Source of the DNA: Lachnospiraceae bacterium KM106-2
Lineage (GTDB): Bacteria > Bacillota > Clostridia > Lachnospirales > Lachnospiraceae
NCBI GenBank assembly: GCA_009731425.1
Contig: AP018794.1
Location: forward strand, 4,451,501 to 4,515,500
DNA length: 64,000 nt
Direction of reading: 5' to 3'
Part shown: positions 24,572 to 33,610 of the stretch, in pieces
How positions within the stretch are numbered: the stretch's first letter is position 1
How the letters are laid out: each line of letters starts with the position of its first letter
Made by a program: the position numbers and the translations under genes
The notes under the pieces: generated by a model
Told to the model about the DNA's origin: nothing
The model's input: the letters and a program-made list of their open reading frames with translations, nothing else
The model's database searches: none

Positions 24572-26824
24572 ATGAAGAGAATTTGGCTATTTTTTAATAT
24601 TTTTTGGACAATTATTTATTTGATCTGGCGAACATGCTGGACGATACCAATTGGATATGGTGTTGTTGCCCTTGTGTCAGGTATTGCATTGCTAGTAGTG
24701 GAGATTCTAGGAATGCTAGAAGCATTTATCCATTATTTTAACATGCACAAGATTGAGGATTATCCTAAACCAGAGGTAAAACCTGAGGATTATCCGGATG
24801 TAGATGTATTTATCGCAACTTATAATGAACCGGTCGAACTTTTATATAAGACAATCAATGGATGTGTTCATATGGATTATCCAGATAAGAGAAAAGTACA
24901 TATTTATATCTGTGATGATGGAAACAGAGTAGAGGTAAGGGAGCTGGCTAAGCAGTTTAATGTCTACTATCTAAATCGTGACGATCACAAAGGCGCGAAA
25001 GCGGGTAATCTCAATCATGCTCTTTCAGTGACTTCTTCACCTTATATTGCAACATTTGATGCTGATATGATACCAAAGCATGACTTTTTGATGGAGACGG
25101 TTGCATATTTTGTGGCACAAGGAGATCAGAAGATTGGATTTGTGCAGACTCCTCAAAATTTCTATAACCCAGATCTATTTCAATTCAATTTATTTTCGCA
25201 GAATCGAATTCCAAACGAACAAGACTATTTTTATAAAGATATTCAGGTTACAAGAAATAAGAGTAACAGTGTGATCTACGGAGGTTCCAACACGGTGATT
25301 GCCAGATGTGCCCTTGAGGATGTTGGTGGATTCTTTACCAAGAGTATTACGGAGGATTTCGCGACCGGTATTCTAATTCAAAAGAAGGGGTACCGATGTA
25401 TTGCGATCAATCGAGTATTAGCATCTGGATTATCCGCGACAGATTTAAAGAGTTTAATTAATCAACGAATTCGCTGGGGAAGAGGATGTATCTCAACAGG
25501 AAGAAAAGTACATATTATCTGTTCGAGACATTTGAGCTTCTCTCAGAAGGCGAATTATTTAGCTTCAATCTGGTATTGGTATGCGCCTATAAAACGATTA
25601 ATCTATATCCTGTCACCAATCTTGTTTGCAGTATTTAATGTTATGGTAGTGAAATGTACCCTGGGACAAGTTTTGTTCTTCTGGCTCCCAATGTATATTA
25701 GCAGTAACATTTCATTAAAGATGATGAGTAAGAATATCCGTAACACGAAATGGACCAATATCTATGAGACAGTACTATTTCCTTATCTACTAGTGCCAAT
25801 CCTTCTTGAGACATTTGGTATCAGCATGAAGAAATTTAAGGTTACCACAAAGGGACAGGAACTGAAGAATGGGACAAGTGAGAAACTTTGGTATGCCTTG
25901 CCTCATAGTATTTTGATTCTATTATCAGTGATCGGAATCTGGCATTGTCTGCAGTGGACATTTAGCACAGGAAGAATTGACTATTTTGTTATCCTGTTCT
26001 GGCTGCTATTGAATTTATTCAGTCTGATCATGTCGGTATTCTTTGTAATGGGTAGAAAATGGGTCAGAAAGACCGAACGAATGGAAGCCGTTATTGATTG
26101 TAAGATTGAGGATCATAAAGAGACTATAGAAGGCAAGACGGCAGATATATCAGAAGGCGGTTTGTCGATTATTTTAGAGCAGCCAAAGGATATTAACGAT
26201 GAGGAAAAGGTTGAGATCACATTACAGACTTCGCGTTACCAGGCTACTGTGTTGGCACAAAGTGCATTGGTCATTCAAGTGAAAGAAGGATGGAAATATG
26301 CCTTTGAGATCGTGGATATGTTAGAGAGTAAGGATGAGTTCTTGCAATTGGTCTATGACCGAGAGCCTACCTTGCCAAAGAATTTAGACGAATCACTAAG
26401 CACCTTTGATGATTTACGACTCAATATTATAAAACGTTTAGAGAAGAATCACTATCAGAATCGAAAAATGCCGAGGGTATTTGTCGATCAAATGGTAGAT
26501 TCCAATCAAAAGACAGAAATTCAGATGATCAACTATAACTATAAATATATTCTGATCAAAGCATATGGTCCCATTGATTCTAATTTAAAGCTTTTCTTGA
26601 ATCCTAAGCTGGTGATCCGTTGTGCAATCTGCAAGAATCTTGGTGATAATACCTACTTGCTTACGGTCACTAATTATAAGGAGATTCATGAAAATGCTAA
26701 CATGCGTATCGAGCTAGAGCAGTGGCTTGCAAATGGAATGCTGGATGAATCTAAGATGGTAGAAAATAAGAAGAAACGACAGAGGGTAAGAGAAGACGAG
26801 TATATTGAATTAGATCAACTATAG
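24572..26824 (+). CDS. Cellulose-synthase-like glycosyltransferase (GT2) with PilZ domain
   Basis: I prefer the ATG at 24572 (GGAG 11 bases upstream) to the one at 24548, which has no ribosome site; this gives 750 residues. Two membrane segments (about 5-50) precede the GT2 domain, which has all processive motifs: DDG (115-117), DAD (163-165), TED (260-262) and QRIRW (298-302). More membrane segments follow (about 330-490), then a PilZ domain with R499-xxx-R503 and D525-x-S-x-x-G530, the c-di-GMP-binding residues. The protein should polymerise and export a beta-glucan-type chain when c-di-GMP binds. BcsA and C. difficile CcsA have the same layout. The C-terminal 150 residues add a second domain, perhaps another PilZ-like one. 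The polymer itself cannot be read from sequence. Confidence 0.88.
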   Translation: MKRIWLFFNIFWTIIYLIWRTCWTIPIGYGVVALVSGIALLVVEILGMLEAFIHYFNMHKIEDYPKPEVKPEDYPDVDVFIATYNEPVELLYKTINGCVHMDYPDKRKVHIYICDDGNRVEVRELAKQFNVYYLNRDDHKGAKAGNLNHALSVTSSPYIATFDADMIPKHDFLMETVAYFVAQGDQKIGFVQTPQNFYNPDLFQFNLFSQNRIPNEQDYFYKDIQVTRNKSNSVIYGGSNTVIARCALEDVGGFFTKSITEDFATGILIQKKGYRCIAINRVLASGLSATDLKSLINQRIRWGRGCISTGRKVHIICSRHLSFSQKANYLASIWYWYAPIKRLIYILSPILFAVFNVMVVKCTLGQVLFFWLPMYISSNISLKMMSKNIRNTKWTNIYETVLFPYLLVPILLETFGISMKKFKVTTKGQELKNGTSEKLWYALPHSILILLSVIGIWHCLQWTFSTGRIDYFVILFWLLLNLFSLIMSVFFVMGRKWVRKTERMEAVIDCKIEDHKETIEGKTADISEGGLSIILEQPKDINDEEKVEITLQTSRYQATVLAQSALVIQVKEGWKYAFEIVDMLESKDEFLQLVYDREPTLPKNLDESLSTFDDLRLNIIKRLEKNHYQNRKMPRVFVDQMVDSNQKTEIQMINYNYKYILIKAYGPIDSNLKLFLNPKLVIRCAICKNLGDNTYLLTVTNYKEIHENANMRIELEQWLANGMLDESKMVENKKKRQRVREDEYIELDQL

Positions 26825-26833
26825 GAGGTACCA

Positions 26834-27967
26834 ATGAAGCGGTATGAGAAAATATGTATGATGCTAGTGAGTATTTGTCTCCTTACGCTGATCAATATGC
26901 AGATAAGTAAGGCGGCAAATCCAAGTGACATCAAGATTCAAAATTATAGTTTTCAAAAGGAAGGATTAAAGGGAAAGGCTTCTGTTCAGAAGGAGATAGG
27001 AAAGATTAGTCTTTCTCTTGATACAAAGAAGAAAAAGAAAGGTTATTATTCTTCGACTTTATTTCTTACTGACAGTAGGAATGTGTCAAAGTATGGTGGA
27101 TTTACTACTAAAATGATAAATAAAAGTAATCATTCTCTGCGACTCAATATTGCTATGAATACGAAAAGTAAGGGAGTTGTTGTCGTAAAGAATGGAGCTA
27201 GTGTAATTTTGAATCAAAATGGTGTGACAAGTTATCAAAGAGTAGCCAATGATTGCTTTGAGATTCCAGCAGGATATAAAGGAAGTATAACAATACCTTT
27301 TTATGGGCTGGCAGACCAAAAGAATCAGAAACTACTAGAAAATGAGATCGAGGATATTTATGGCGTTGGTTTCATTTTTGTACTGCAAGAGCAGGCACAG
27401 AATGAAATTACAATTTCGGATATGAGCTTGATAGAAGAGGGATATCTTCCCGCAAAGAAACAGATCGCTTTGGTTCAGATAAAGGGTGAGGAATCGATGT
27501 TACGACCGATTGAGGGAAGTAGCGTAGAAGAATACAAAGTGAGTGCGTTTGATATGGTAGGAGATAGCGTACAAACGAAAGCTAAGCTGTCCTTACAACG
27601 TCATTATGATTTCGTTCGAATGACAAGTGGTGGAAAGTTAGAGGTGGACGCTAATGCACAGGATGATTCCGTTGTATTATGTGCAACTACTTCTAATGGA
27701 GTCGTTGCTAAGAAGAAGGTATATCTTCAGTATTCCTGGACCAAAAAGGTTATGACCGAGAATGGCTATAATGCAGCTATCGCAAAACCATCTGAAGTAA
27801 AACCGTTATTACATCAAGGAAATCCTCTTATGAATGACCGTTTACTTCTTGTAATACGTGTAGTAGGTGTGATAGGAGTTGGTATGTTCTTTCTTCACTA
27901 TATAAGTAGAAGGAAAAGATACAAAAGAGAATTAAAGAAGGGAGAAAACAATGCTATTTTCAAGTAA
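26834..27967 (+). CDS. Membrane-anchored extracytoplasmic accessory protein of the exopolysaccharide operon
   Basis: 377 residues: signal peptide about 1-28 (ends SKAANPS), a beta-rich extracellular region (about 30-330), one membrane helix near 337-357 (LLLVIRVVGVIGVGMFFLHYI) and a basic cytoplasmic tail. The early part (about 35-210) has the feel of a carbohydrate-binding jelly roll. Its topology, an outside domain held by a single C-terminal helix beside the synthase, is that of BcsB, but at half the length and without obvious similarity. GGAGG lies 6 bases upstream of the start, 9 bp after the synthase. Its 3' end overlaps the next gene by 17 bases, which implies tight coupling. Confidence 0.7.
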   Translation: MKRYEKICMMLVSICLLTLINMQISKAANPSDIKIQNYSFQKEGLKGKASVQKEIGKISLSLDTKKKKKGYYSSTLFLTDSRNVSKYGGFTTKMINKSNHSLRLNIAMNTKSKGVVVVKNGASVILNQNGVTSYQRVANDCFEIPAGYKGSITIPFYGLADQKNQKLLENEIEDIYGVGFIFVLQEQAQNEITISDMSLIEEGYLPAKKQIALVQIKGEESMLRPIEGSSVEEYKVSAFDMVGDSVQTKAKLSLQRHYDFVRMTSGGKLEVDANAQDDSVVLCATTSNGVVAKKKVYLQYSWTKKVMTENGYNAAIAKPSEVKPLLHQGNPLMNDRLLLVIRVVGVIGVGMFFLHYISRRKRYKRELKKGENNAIFK

Positions 27968-29372
27968 TGTATTTATCTTTTATTTTCTTCCCATCGTATT
28001 ATTGCTTTACTATGCATGCAGATGGTCAAGAGGAGTTCAAAATGGAATCCTGTTAGTGGCAAGTTTGTTCTTTTATGCCTGGGGTGAGCCTTGGTTTGTA
28101 CTGATCATGATCGCATCGATCTTCTTAAATTATCTCTTTGCATTGATCATTGATTGGAAACGAGAAAATAAGAGATTCACAAAATGTGTGTTGACGATAT
28201 CAGTTATCTGTAATTTGGCACTGTTGTTAGTGTTTAAGTATACAGATTTCTTTATTAGAAATATCAATGAAGTAACGGGGGCCCACCTTCCACTTGCAGG
28301 TCTGGCATTACCGTTAGGAATTTCTTTCTTTACCTTTCAGGCAATGTCCTATGTCGTTGATGTATATCGAGAGACCGGGAAAGTTCAGAAAAATCCTTTC
28401 TGGGTTGCTTTATATATCGCATTTTTTCCTCAATTAGTGGCAGGACCAATTGTTCGCTATTCTACAATCGACGAGCAGATTCATGATCGAATTGAGACTT
28501 GGAATAAGTTTTCGGTTGGAGTTTGTCGTTTTATAGCAGGATTGAGTAAGAAGGTGCTATTATCCAATAATTTTGCTATTATTGCTGATCATATTTTCGA
28601 CAGTTATCAGGGGGGCGGATGTCCAATCTCTTTAGCATGGCTGGGCGCGATTGCTTATACTTTACAGATCCTATTTGATTTCTCTGGTTATTCTGATATG
28701 GCGATCGGTTTAGGCTTGATGTTTGGTTTCAAGTTTGAAGAAAACTTCGATTATCCTTATATCTCAAGATCGATCGGAGAATTTTGGCGGAGATGGCATA
28801 TCTCTTTGGGCAATTGGTTTAAGGAGTATCTGTATTTTCCATTAGGCGGCTCGAAGGTAAAGAATAAAGATATTGTAATACGTAACATGCTAGTAGTGTG
28901 GTTATGTACTGGTTTCTGGCATGGTGCAGAGTGGACCTTTGTCATTTGGGGATTGTTAAACTTTGTAGCATTGATCTTTGAACGATTTACTGAATTCGAA
29001 TACATACAAGGACATAACTTTTTAAAATGGCTTTATACAATGTTTGTGGTTGTGATCGGATGGGTTATCTTTCGTGCAGAAAATCTAGTTTATGCGGGCA
29101 ACTACTTAGCATCAATGTTTGGATTTTTTACGAATGACTGGTGGAGCGATTCAACTTGGATGTTTGTGAAAGAGAATTTTGTATTTTTTGTAGCCGGCAT
29201 TATTTTCTGTATGCCATTAGGAAGACGGTATAATAAGATGATCGTGGAGAAGAAAGTAACGACAAATATAATCGATATTCTTTATCCAGTTGCGATGATG
29301 CTGCTATTTTTGATCTGTGTCTCTTATTTGGTTAAAGGCAGCTATAACCCATTTATTTATTTTAATTTCTAA
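27951..29372 (+). CDS. MBOAT-family O-acyltransferase (AlgI/WssH-like)
   Basis: 473 residues with about 10-12 membrane segments. Conserved MBOAT features: RSIGEFWRRWHISLGNWF (about 273-290, with H283) and the catalytic His H324 in TGFWHGAEWTFVIWG. AlgI-type proteins move acetyl groups across the membrane to acetylate alginate, cellulose or other glycans, working with an AlgJ/AlgX-type partner, which here is the next gene. The start overlaps the accessory gene by 17 bases; the ribosome site (AAGGGAG) lies inside that gene. Confidence 0.92.
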   Translation: MLFSSNVFIFYFLPIVLLLYYACRWSRGVQNGILLVASLFFYAWGEPWFVLIMIASIFLNYLFALIIDWKRENKRFTKCVLTISVICNLALLLVFKYTDFFIRNINEVTGAHLPLAGLALPLGISFFTFQAMSYVVDVYRETGKVQKNPFWVALYIAFFPQLVAGPIVRYSTIDEQIHDRIETWNKFSVGVCRFIAGLSKKVLLSNNFAIIADHIFDSYQGGGCPISLAWLGAIAYTLQILFDFSGYSDMAIGLGLMFGFKFEENFDYPYISRSIGEFWRRWHISLGNWFKEYLYFPLGGSKVKNKDIVIRNMLVVWLCTGFWHGAEWTFVIWGLLNFVALIFERFTEFEYIQGHNFLKWLYTMFVVVIGWVIFRAENLVYAGNYLASMFGFFTNDWWSDSTWMFVKENFVFFVAGIIFCMPLGRRYNKMIVEKKVTTNIIDILYPVAMMLLFLICVSYLVKGSYNPFIYFNF

Positions 29373-29390
29373 GAATGGAGGTGCAGGAAA

Positions 29391-30593
29391 ATGAAATATC
29401 TATTAAGAAAAAAGAAGATTACAGCAATCTGTTTCTTGATTTTTCTTGCTGTATTCTCCATAGGAAATGCAGTAAAAGAACTGGGAAAGGTGACAGATAC
29501 CTTAAAGTCAGAAACGATCAGTGTTACAAGCTTAGGAGATACCATTAGTAAGGTAGAGTCTTCTATCAATGAAAATATGTTAGGCCGTTATCATTTTATT
29601 GAAGCATTTGGTTATGTTCAGAAATTGTTAGATAAGAATGAAATAAATAATTTCGAGGTAGTAAAGGATCAGCAGGGAAAGTTACATTATACTTATTTTA
29701 CGGATAAGATTAATGATACAACGGATCTGGCAGGCAGGATGTCTAATTTACAAAAGAGGATCAAGGATAAGAACTGCAAGTTATTATATGTGATGCCTCC
29801 AGATAAATATATTGATGGTTATACCAAATTTCCAACAGGAATTCCTTATAGTATGGCAAATCAGACAGCGGACAGTTTCTTAAAGAAGTTAAAGGCAGCA
29901 GGTATTGATTCCATTGATTTTCGCAATTACTTAAAGGAAAGCGGAATAAAAATGCAGGATGTATTTTTTAATACCGATCATCATTGGAAGATACAGACAG
30001 CCTTCTGGGCATCTTCCGTTTTCTTTGAACAACTAGAAAAGCGTTACGGAGAGAAGATTGAAAAAGAATCTTATTATAGTGATCTGAAGAATTATAATCA
30101 GATTACTTATGCAAATAGCTTTTTAGGTTCCATGGGAAGAAAAATCGGAAGATATTATGCAGGAGCGGATGATTTTACCTTGATCTATCCAAAGTTTGCA
30201 ACTAATTATCAGTTTGATCTGCATGTGGGGAAAGGGATGAAGCTCACAGGGCGATTTGAAGAAGCTCTACTCGCAACTCCAGTTACCAGACAGACAGAGA
30301 ATCCATTTGATACCGATATGTATATGACATATATGTATGGAAATCAAGATTTTGCACATATTCAAAATAAAGATAATAAAGGAAAAGGTTTAAATATTTG
30401 TATCATTAAGGATTCCTTTGCAGTGCCATTTGCAGCATTTTCTTCGTTGCGCTGTGATAATGTGTATCTGATCGATCCTAGATATTATTCCAAGTCCATT
30501 GAGAAATTTATTAATCAAACGGATTTAGATTATGTGATCGTAATGTTTTCGCCACAGGATTTAGTAGATGAATTCTTTACATTCGGGAAATAA
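29391..30593 (+). CDS. DHHW/AlgJ-like O-acetylation protein (SGNH-like)
   Basis: 400 residues with an N-terminal membrane anchor (about 9-27) and an outside domain. The motif FNTDHHWK (about 194-200, D196-H197-H198-W199) is the hallmark of the AlgJ/AlgX and Firmicute DHHW families, and K-D341-S342-F supplies the Ser block of the SGNH-like fold. It likely takes acetyl from the MBOAT protein and places it on the glycan outside. Its operon partners are the GT2 synthase and MBOAT; C. difficile CcsI and Pseudomonas WssI fill the same slot. A terminator-like hairpin follows directly. Confidence 0.85.
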   Translation: MKYLLRKKKITAICFLIFLAVFSIGNAVKELGKVTDTLKSETISVTSLGDTISKVESSINENMLGRYHFIEAFGYVQKLLDKNEINNFEVVKDQQGKLHYTYFTDKINDTTDLAGRMSNLQKRIKDKNCKLLYVMPPDKYIDGYTKFPTGIPYSMANQTADSFLKKLKAAGIDSIDFRNYLKESGIKMQDVFFNTDHHWKIQTAFWASSVFFEQLEKRYGEKIEKESYYSDLKNYNQITYANSFLGSMGRKIGRYYAGADDFTLIYPKFATNYQFDLHVGKGMKLTGRFEEALLATPVTRQTENPFDTDMYMTYMYGNQDFAHIQNKDNKGKGLNICIIKDSFAVPFAAFSSLRCDNVYLIDPRYYSKSIEKFINQTDLDYVIVMFSPQDLVDEFFTFGK

Positions 30594-30595
30594 AG

Positions 30596-30638
30596 AAAAG
30601 CCAATAGAGCAAACATATATGCTTTATTGGCTTTTTCT
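30596..30638 (+). terminator. Intrinsic terminator of exopolysaccharide operon
   Basis: AAAGCCAATA and TATTGGCTTT form the main stem, with GAGC/GCTT-type inner pairing and a T-run. It resembles the first hairpin of the second repeat family, which starts just after it. Confidence 0.8.
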
Positions 30639-30654
30639 ATATTGAGGAAAAAAG

Positions 30655-30863
30655 ATCCTATAAAAGAGGAAGGCCAATAAAGCAGGCAACTTTATTGGCA
30701 TTATGAAAAAAATCTATATAAAGGTTATTGTTGTTAGGCGAAGCCATTAGCTGGTTGCTAATTGCAAATCAACTAGCGGCTTCTAAGTATTTTTAACTTA
30801 TGTACTTATTGTAACGTTCAAATATGAACGAAGTATGACTTCATTTTGAATTTAATGTGAACC
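30655..30863 (+). repeat. Second intergenic repeat family, copy 3
   Basis: Best-preserved copy: GCCAATAAAG/CTTTATTGGC, TTATGAAAAAAATCTATATAAAG, GTTGTTAGGCGAAGCC, then a stem that closes with GAAGCC/GGCTTC and can hold inner pairs around TTGCTAATTGCAA, then ACTTATGTACTTATTGTAACG, TATGAACGAAGTATGACTTC and AATGTGAAC. Compared with copy 2, the second stem has changed on both sides. Confidence 0.8.
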
Positions 30864-31209
30864 TTTTGGGACAAAAAAAAGAAAGATAAGAAGCTCCCTC
30901 GCATTCTGATCCTTCTGTTTAATCAATTATCATTCTATATGACTCTTGTATTGAGAGTTTGGAAATACTCCCCGATTAGTATTTTTAATGCTGATTATGT
31001 TTTGATAATTGATTATTGCTGCTGCAATGTCTTGATTATATCGAATAATAGGATATTTGTAAATTGGAATATGTAAAATTTTTCTGGTTATTTATTCAAG
31101 GGTTGGATATAAATTGAAAGGGTGATAGTATGTGGAAAAAAGGAAAGAAATTTGCAATTTAAAATAGCTTTACGTATAATGAAATTATCAATAGATAAAA
31201 GGTGTAGAG
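30864..31209. other. 346-bp intergenic region upstream of the LysR gene
   Basis: AT-rich, no full gene. A ten-codon frame at 31130-31162 (MWKKGKKFAI) has an AGGGTGAT ribosome-like site and might be a leader or a relic. The inverted words AATCAATTATCA and TGATAATTGATT (about 30920-31013) could pair over some 75 bases. LysR regulators often act on such regions, but nothing here is decisive. Confidence 0.4.
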
Positions 31210-32115
31210 ATGAATATAAATTTAGAATATTATAAGATATTTTATTATGTAGGAAAGTATGGGAGTTTCACTTTGGCAGCAGAGCATCTTTGTATCAGCC
31301 AGCCAGCCGTATCCCAGGCGATCAAACTTCTAGAGAGTAATCTGAGAAGTAAGTTGTTTATTCGAATTCCCAAAGGAGTCAAGTTGACCAAAGAGGGAGA
31401 AGTGCTTTATAAGTACATTCAGCGTGGATATGAGTATATTATGATGGGGGAGAGCACCTTCCAGAAGATGATCGATCTGGAAAATGGTGAGATCCGCATC
31501 GGGGCATCTGATATGACATTGGAATTCTACTTATTGCCATATTTGGAGCGATTCCATGAAAAATATCCAAAGATTAAAGTTACGGTAACGAATGCGCCTA
31601 CCCCATCTACGCTAGAGTATTTATATCAAGGTAAAATTGATTTTGGTATTGTAAGTACTCCGTTTGATGCGAAGCCGGAAGTTCAGAAGACGAAGGTAAA
31701 AGAGATTCACGATATCTTTGTTGCGGGAAACAAATTCCTTTCTTTGAAGAATCGTACGTTACAGTACAGCGACTTGGAGAAACATCCGATCATCTGTCTT
31801 GAGAATAATACAAGTACAAGAAAGTATATGGATCGTTATTTGGGAGAAAATAAAGTGAATCTGGTACCTGAATTTGAACTGGCAACTTCCGATATGATTG
31901 TCCAGTTTGTAAAAAGAAATCTGGGCATTGGATGTGTAGTATCGGATTTTGCCCAAAGCTATATGAAACGAGGAGAAATCTTTCCTCTTATGTTCAATCA
32001 AAAGATTCCTCCAAGACATTTTTGTGTGATCACCAGCGATAAGAATCCGATTTCTACAGCGGCGAAAGAACTTCTTAACATGATGTTAGAAGAGGTAAAG
32101 GACAGGGAGGAATAA
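31210..32115 (+). CDS. LysR-family transcriptional regulator
   Basis: 301 residues. The N-terminal winged helix-turn-helix is clear (about 5-64: FTLAAEHLCISQPAVSQAIKLLE), followed by the two-lobed effector-binding domain (about 90-295). GGTG lies upstream of the start. The ligand is unknown. LysR proteins usually control neighbouring genes; here a DUF5662 gene begins 2 bp after the stop and a GDSL hydrolase follows, so regulator and probable targets seem to share a transcript, with no divergent gene. Confidence 0.92.
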   Translation: MNINLEYYKIFYYVGKYGSFTLAAEHLCISQPAVSQAIKLLESNLRSKLFIRIPKGVKLTKEGEVLYKYIQRGYEYIMMGESTFQKMIDLENGEIRIGASDMTLEFYLLPYLERFHEKYPKIKVTVTNAPTPSTLEYLYQGKIDFGIVSTPFDAKPEVQKTKVKEIHDIFVAGNKFLSLKNRTLQYSDLEKHPIICLENNTSTRKYMDRYLGENKVNLVPEFELATSDMIVQFVKRNLGIGCVVSDFAQSYMKRGEIFPLMFNQKIPPRHFCVITSDKNPISTAAKELLNMMLEEVKDREE

Positions 32116-32117
32116 CC

Positions 32118-32648
32118 ATGAAGTGGTACCAACATTTGAAGACGATCAATCGACATAAACGTATGGTTATGAAATACTGTTTTCGTCTAGGTTTATATAA
32201 ACAGGGATTGTTACATGATCTGTCAAAATACTCACCTACTGAATTTCTAGTAGGAGCAAAGTATTATCAAGGAACCAGAAGCCCCAATGCGGCTGAGAGA
32301 GAAGATAAGGGCTATACGGCGGCCTGGTTGCATCATAAGGGAAGAAATAAGCATCATATGGAATACTGGATCGATTATAGCATGGATCCTGACGAAGGGA
32401 TGGTCGGTATGGAAATACCGGTAGAGTATGTAGTCGAGATGTTTTGTGACCGTGTGGCAGCAAGTAGAAATTACAATCTTAAAACGTACCAAGATAGTTT
32501 TGCATTAAACTATTATATGAAATCGAAGAAGCATTATATTATTCATCCAAAGACAGAAGAGCTTTTACTTCGCCTACTGACAATGTTAAAGGACGAGGGC
32601 GAAGAAAAGACTTTTGCATATATTAAACATGAAGTACTGAAGAAGTAA
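32118..32648 (+). CDS. DUF5662 family protein
   Basis: 176 residues. The pattern HDLSKYSPTEF (about 33-43), HHKGRNKHHMEYW (about 72-84) and a later EMFCDRVAASRNY is that of DUF5662, with several His and Asp residues placed like a metal-dependent HD-type site; the function is not known. No signal peptide. The start lies 2 bp after the LysR stop and 12 bp separate it from the GDSL gene, so it is the middle gene of a three-gene unit. Confidence 0.8.
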   Translation: MKWYQHLKTINRHKRMVMKYCFRLGLYKQGLLHDLSKYSPTEFLVGAKYYQGTRSPNAAEREDKGYTAAWLHHKGRNKHHMEYWIDYSMDPDEGMVGMEIPVEYVVEMFCDRVAASRNYNLKTYQDSFALNYYMKSKKHYIIHPKTEELLLRLLTMLKDEGEEKTFAYIKHEVLKK

Positions 32649-32660
32649 AGGAGAGACGAA

Positions 32661-33308
32661 ATGGAGAAGGTTATTTTATTTCAAGGGGATTCCATCACTG
32701 ACGGTAACCGGCTGAAGGGAAAAGAAAATGAATGGGACCTTAATCATCAGATGGGACATGGCTATGCATATATCATCAATGCATTATTAGGAGAAAAATA
32801 TCCAGAGAAATACTATAAATTCTATAATAGAGGAATTACAGCCAATCGTATCGTCGATATCTATGGTAGATGGGTTGAAGACTCTATTCAGATGAAACCA
32901 GATATTCTAAGTGTATTGGCAGGGATTAACGATTGTTGGTTTACCGTACATGAGAAATCAGGTTCTAGTCCAGAGCGATTTAAAAAAATATATCGTCTGA
33001 TGTTAGAAGAATCACTGGAAGCCAATCCTGATTTGAAGATTGTTCTTTGTGAACCATTTATTCTGCCGGTTGGTGATGTGAAGAAAGAATTCGATTTATG
33101 GAAAGGGTTAGTCACACCATTACAGGAAAAGGTTCGGGAATTATCAGAGGAGTTTCATACGGTATTTGTTCCACTACAGGATAAATTTAATGAGCTTTGT
33201 GAAGTGAGAGAGCCATCTTACTGGATTTGGGATGGAATGCATCCTACCGTATGTGGACATCAAGTGTTAGCCAAACAGTGGCTGGAGTGCACGAAGGATA
33301 TTTTATAG
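32661..33308 (+). CDS. SGNH/GDSL-family hydrolase
   Basis: 215 residues with the four SGNH blocks: GDSITDGNR (nucleophile S11), the Gly in NRGITANR, GINDCW (Asn) and the catalytic Asp-x-x-His in DGMHPT (about 193-198). No signal peptide, so it is a cytoplasmic esterase, probably removing acyl groups from a sugar or lipid. It ends the LysR-DUF5662 unit and is followed by a terminator. Confidence 0.92.
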   Translation: MEKVILFQGDSITDGNRLKGKENEWDLNHQMGHGYAYIINALLGEKYPEKYYKFYNRGITANRIVDIYGRWVEDSIQMKPDILSVLAGINDCWFTVHEKSGSSPERFKKIYRLMLEESLEANPDLKIVLCEPFILPVGDVKKEFDLWKGLVTPLQEKVRELSEEFHTVFVPLQDKFNELCEVREPSYWIWDGMHPTVCGHQVLAKQWLECTKDIL

Positions 33309-33332
33309 AAAGTCGTACATATTGAGTAAATA

Positions 33333-33378
33333 GAAGAGAGAAGGATCCGAAAGTAATCGGCATCTTTCTCTCTTTTTG
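33333..33378 (+). terminator. Intrinsic terminator
   Basis: AGAGAGAAGGAT can pair with ATCTTTCTCTCT, followed by TTTTTG. Confidence 0.82.
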
Positions 33379-33481
33379 TAGATATCGTTAAAAAACAATT
33401 GTAGGATAGTGAAATTGTAGATACAAATGATGCAAAAAACAGGTCAATATGTCACAAATGAATATTTATGCATATAATGTG

Positions 33482-33510
33482 TTGCAATTTGTCAATTAAC
33501 GTAGTAAAAT
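33482..33510 (+). promoter_or_regulatory. Promoter of chemoreceptor gene
   Basis: TTGCAA (33482-33487) and TAAAAT (33505-33510), 17-bp spacer, then GGGAGGAG ahead of the ATG at 33539. This is sigma-A type, not sigma-D. Confidence 0.72.
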
Positions 33511-33538
33511 ACTTGTAAAATATGGGAGGAGAATTAAT

Positions 33539-33610
33539 ATGGCAAAGAAACAAACAAGAAAAAATTGATCTGTAAAAGCAAAATTATTAGCAACCATTAT
33601 TCCGTTAGTT
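33539..33610 (+). other. Original N-terminus of the chemoreceptor, cut by an in-frame TGA
   Basis: From ATG 33539 (strong GGGAGGAG site) the frame reads nine codons, MAKKQTRKN, then TGA at 33566-33568, then SVKAKLLATIIPLVV in the same frame, running into the receptor. The downstream part is the first half of the membrane helix every such receptor needs. The stop thus falls between the basic head and the helix. A TGG or CGA to TGA change is the simplest cause. Confidence 0.8.

Noticed and set aside
31130..31162. Ten-codon leader peptide MWKKGKKFAI
   Set aside because: Has a ribosome-like site but is too short to support alone and has no attenuator hairpin after it; kept only as a note in the intergenic entry.
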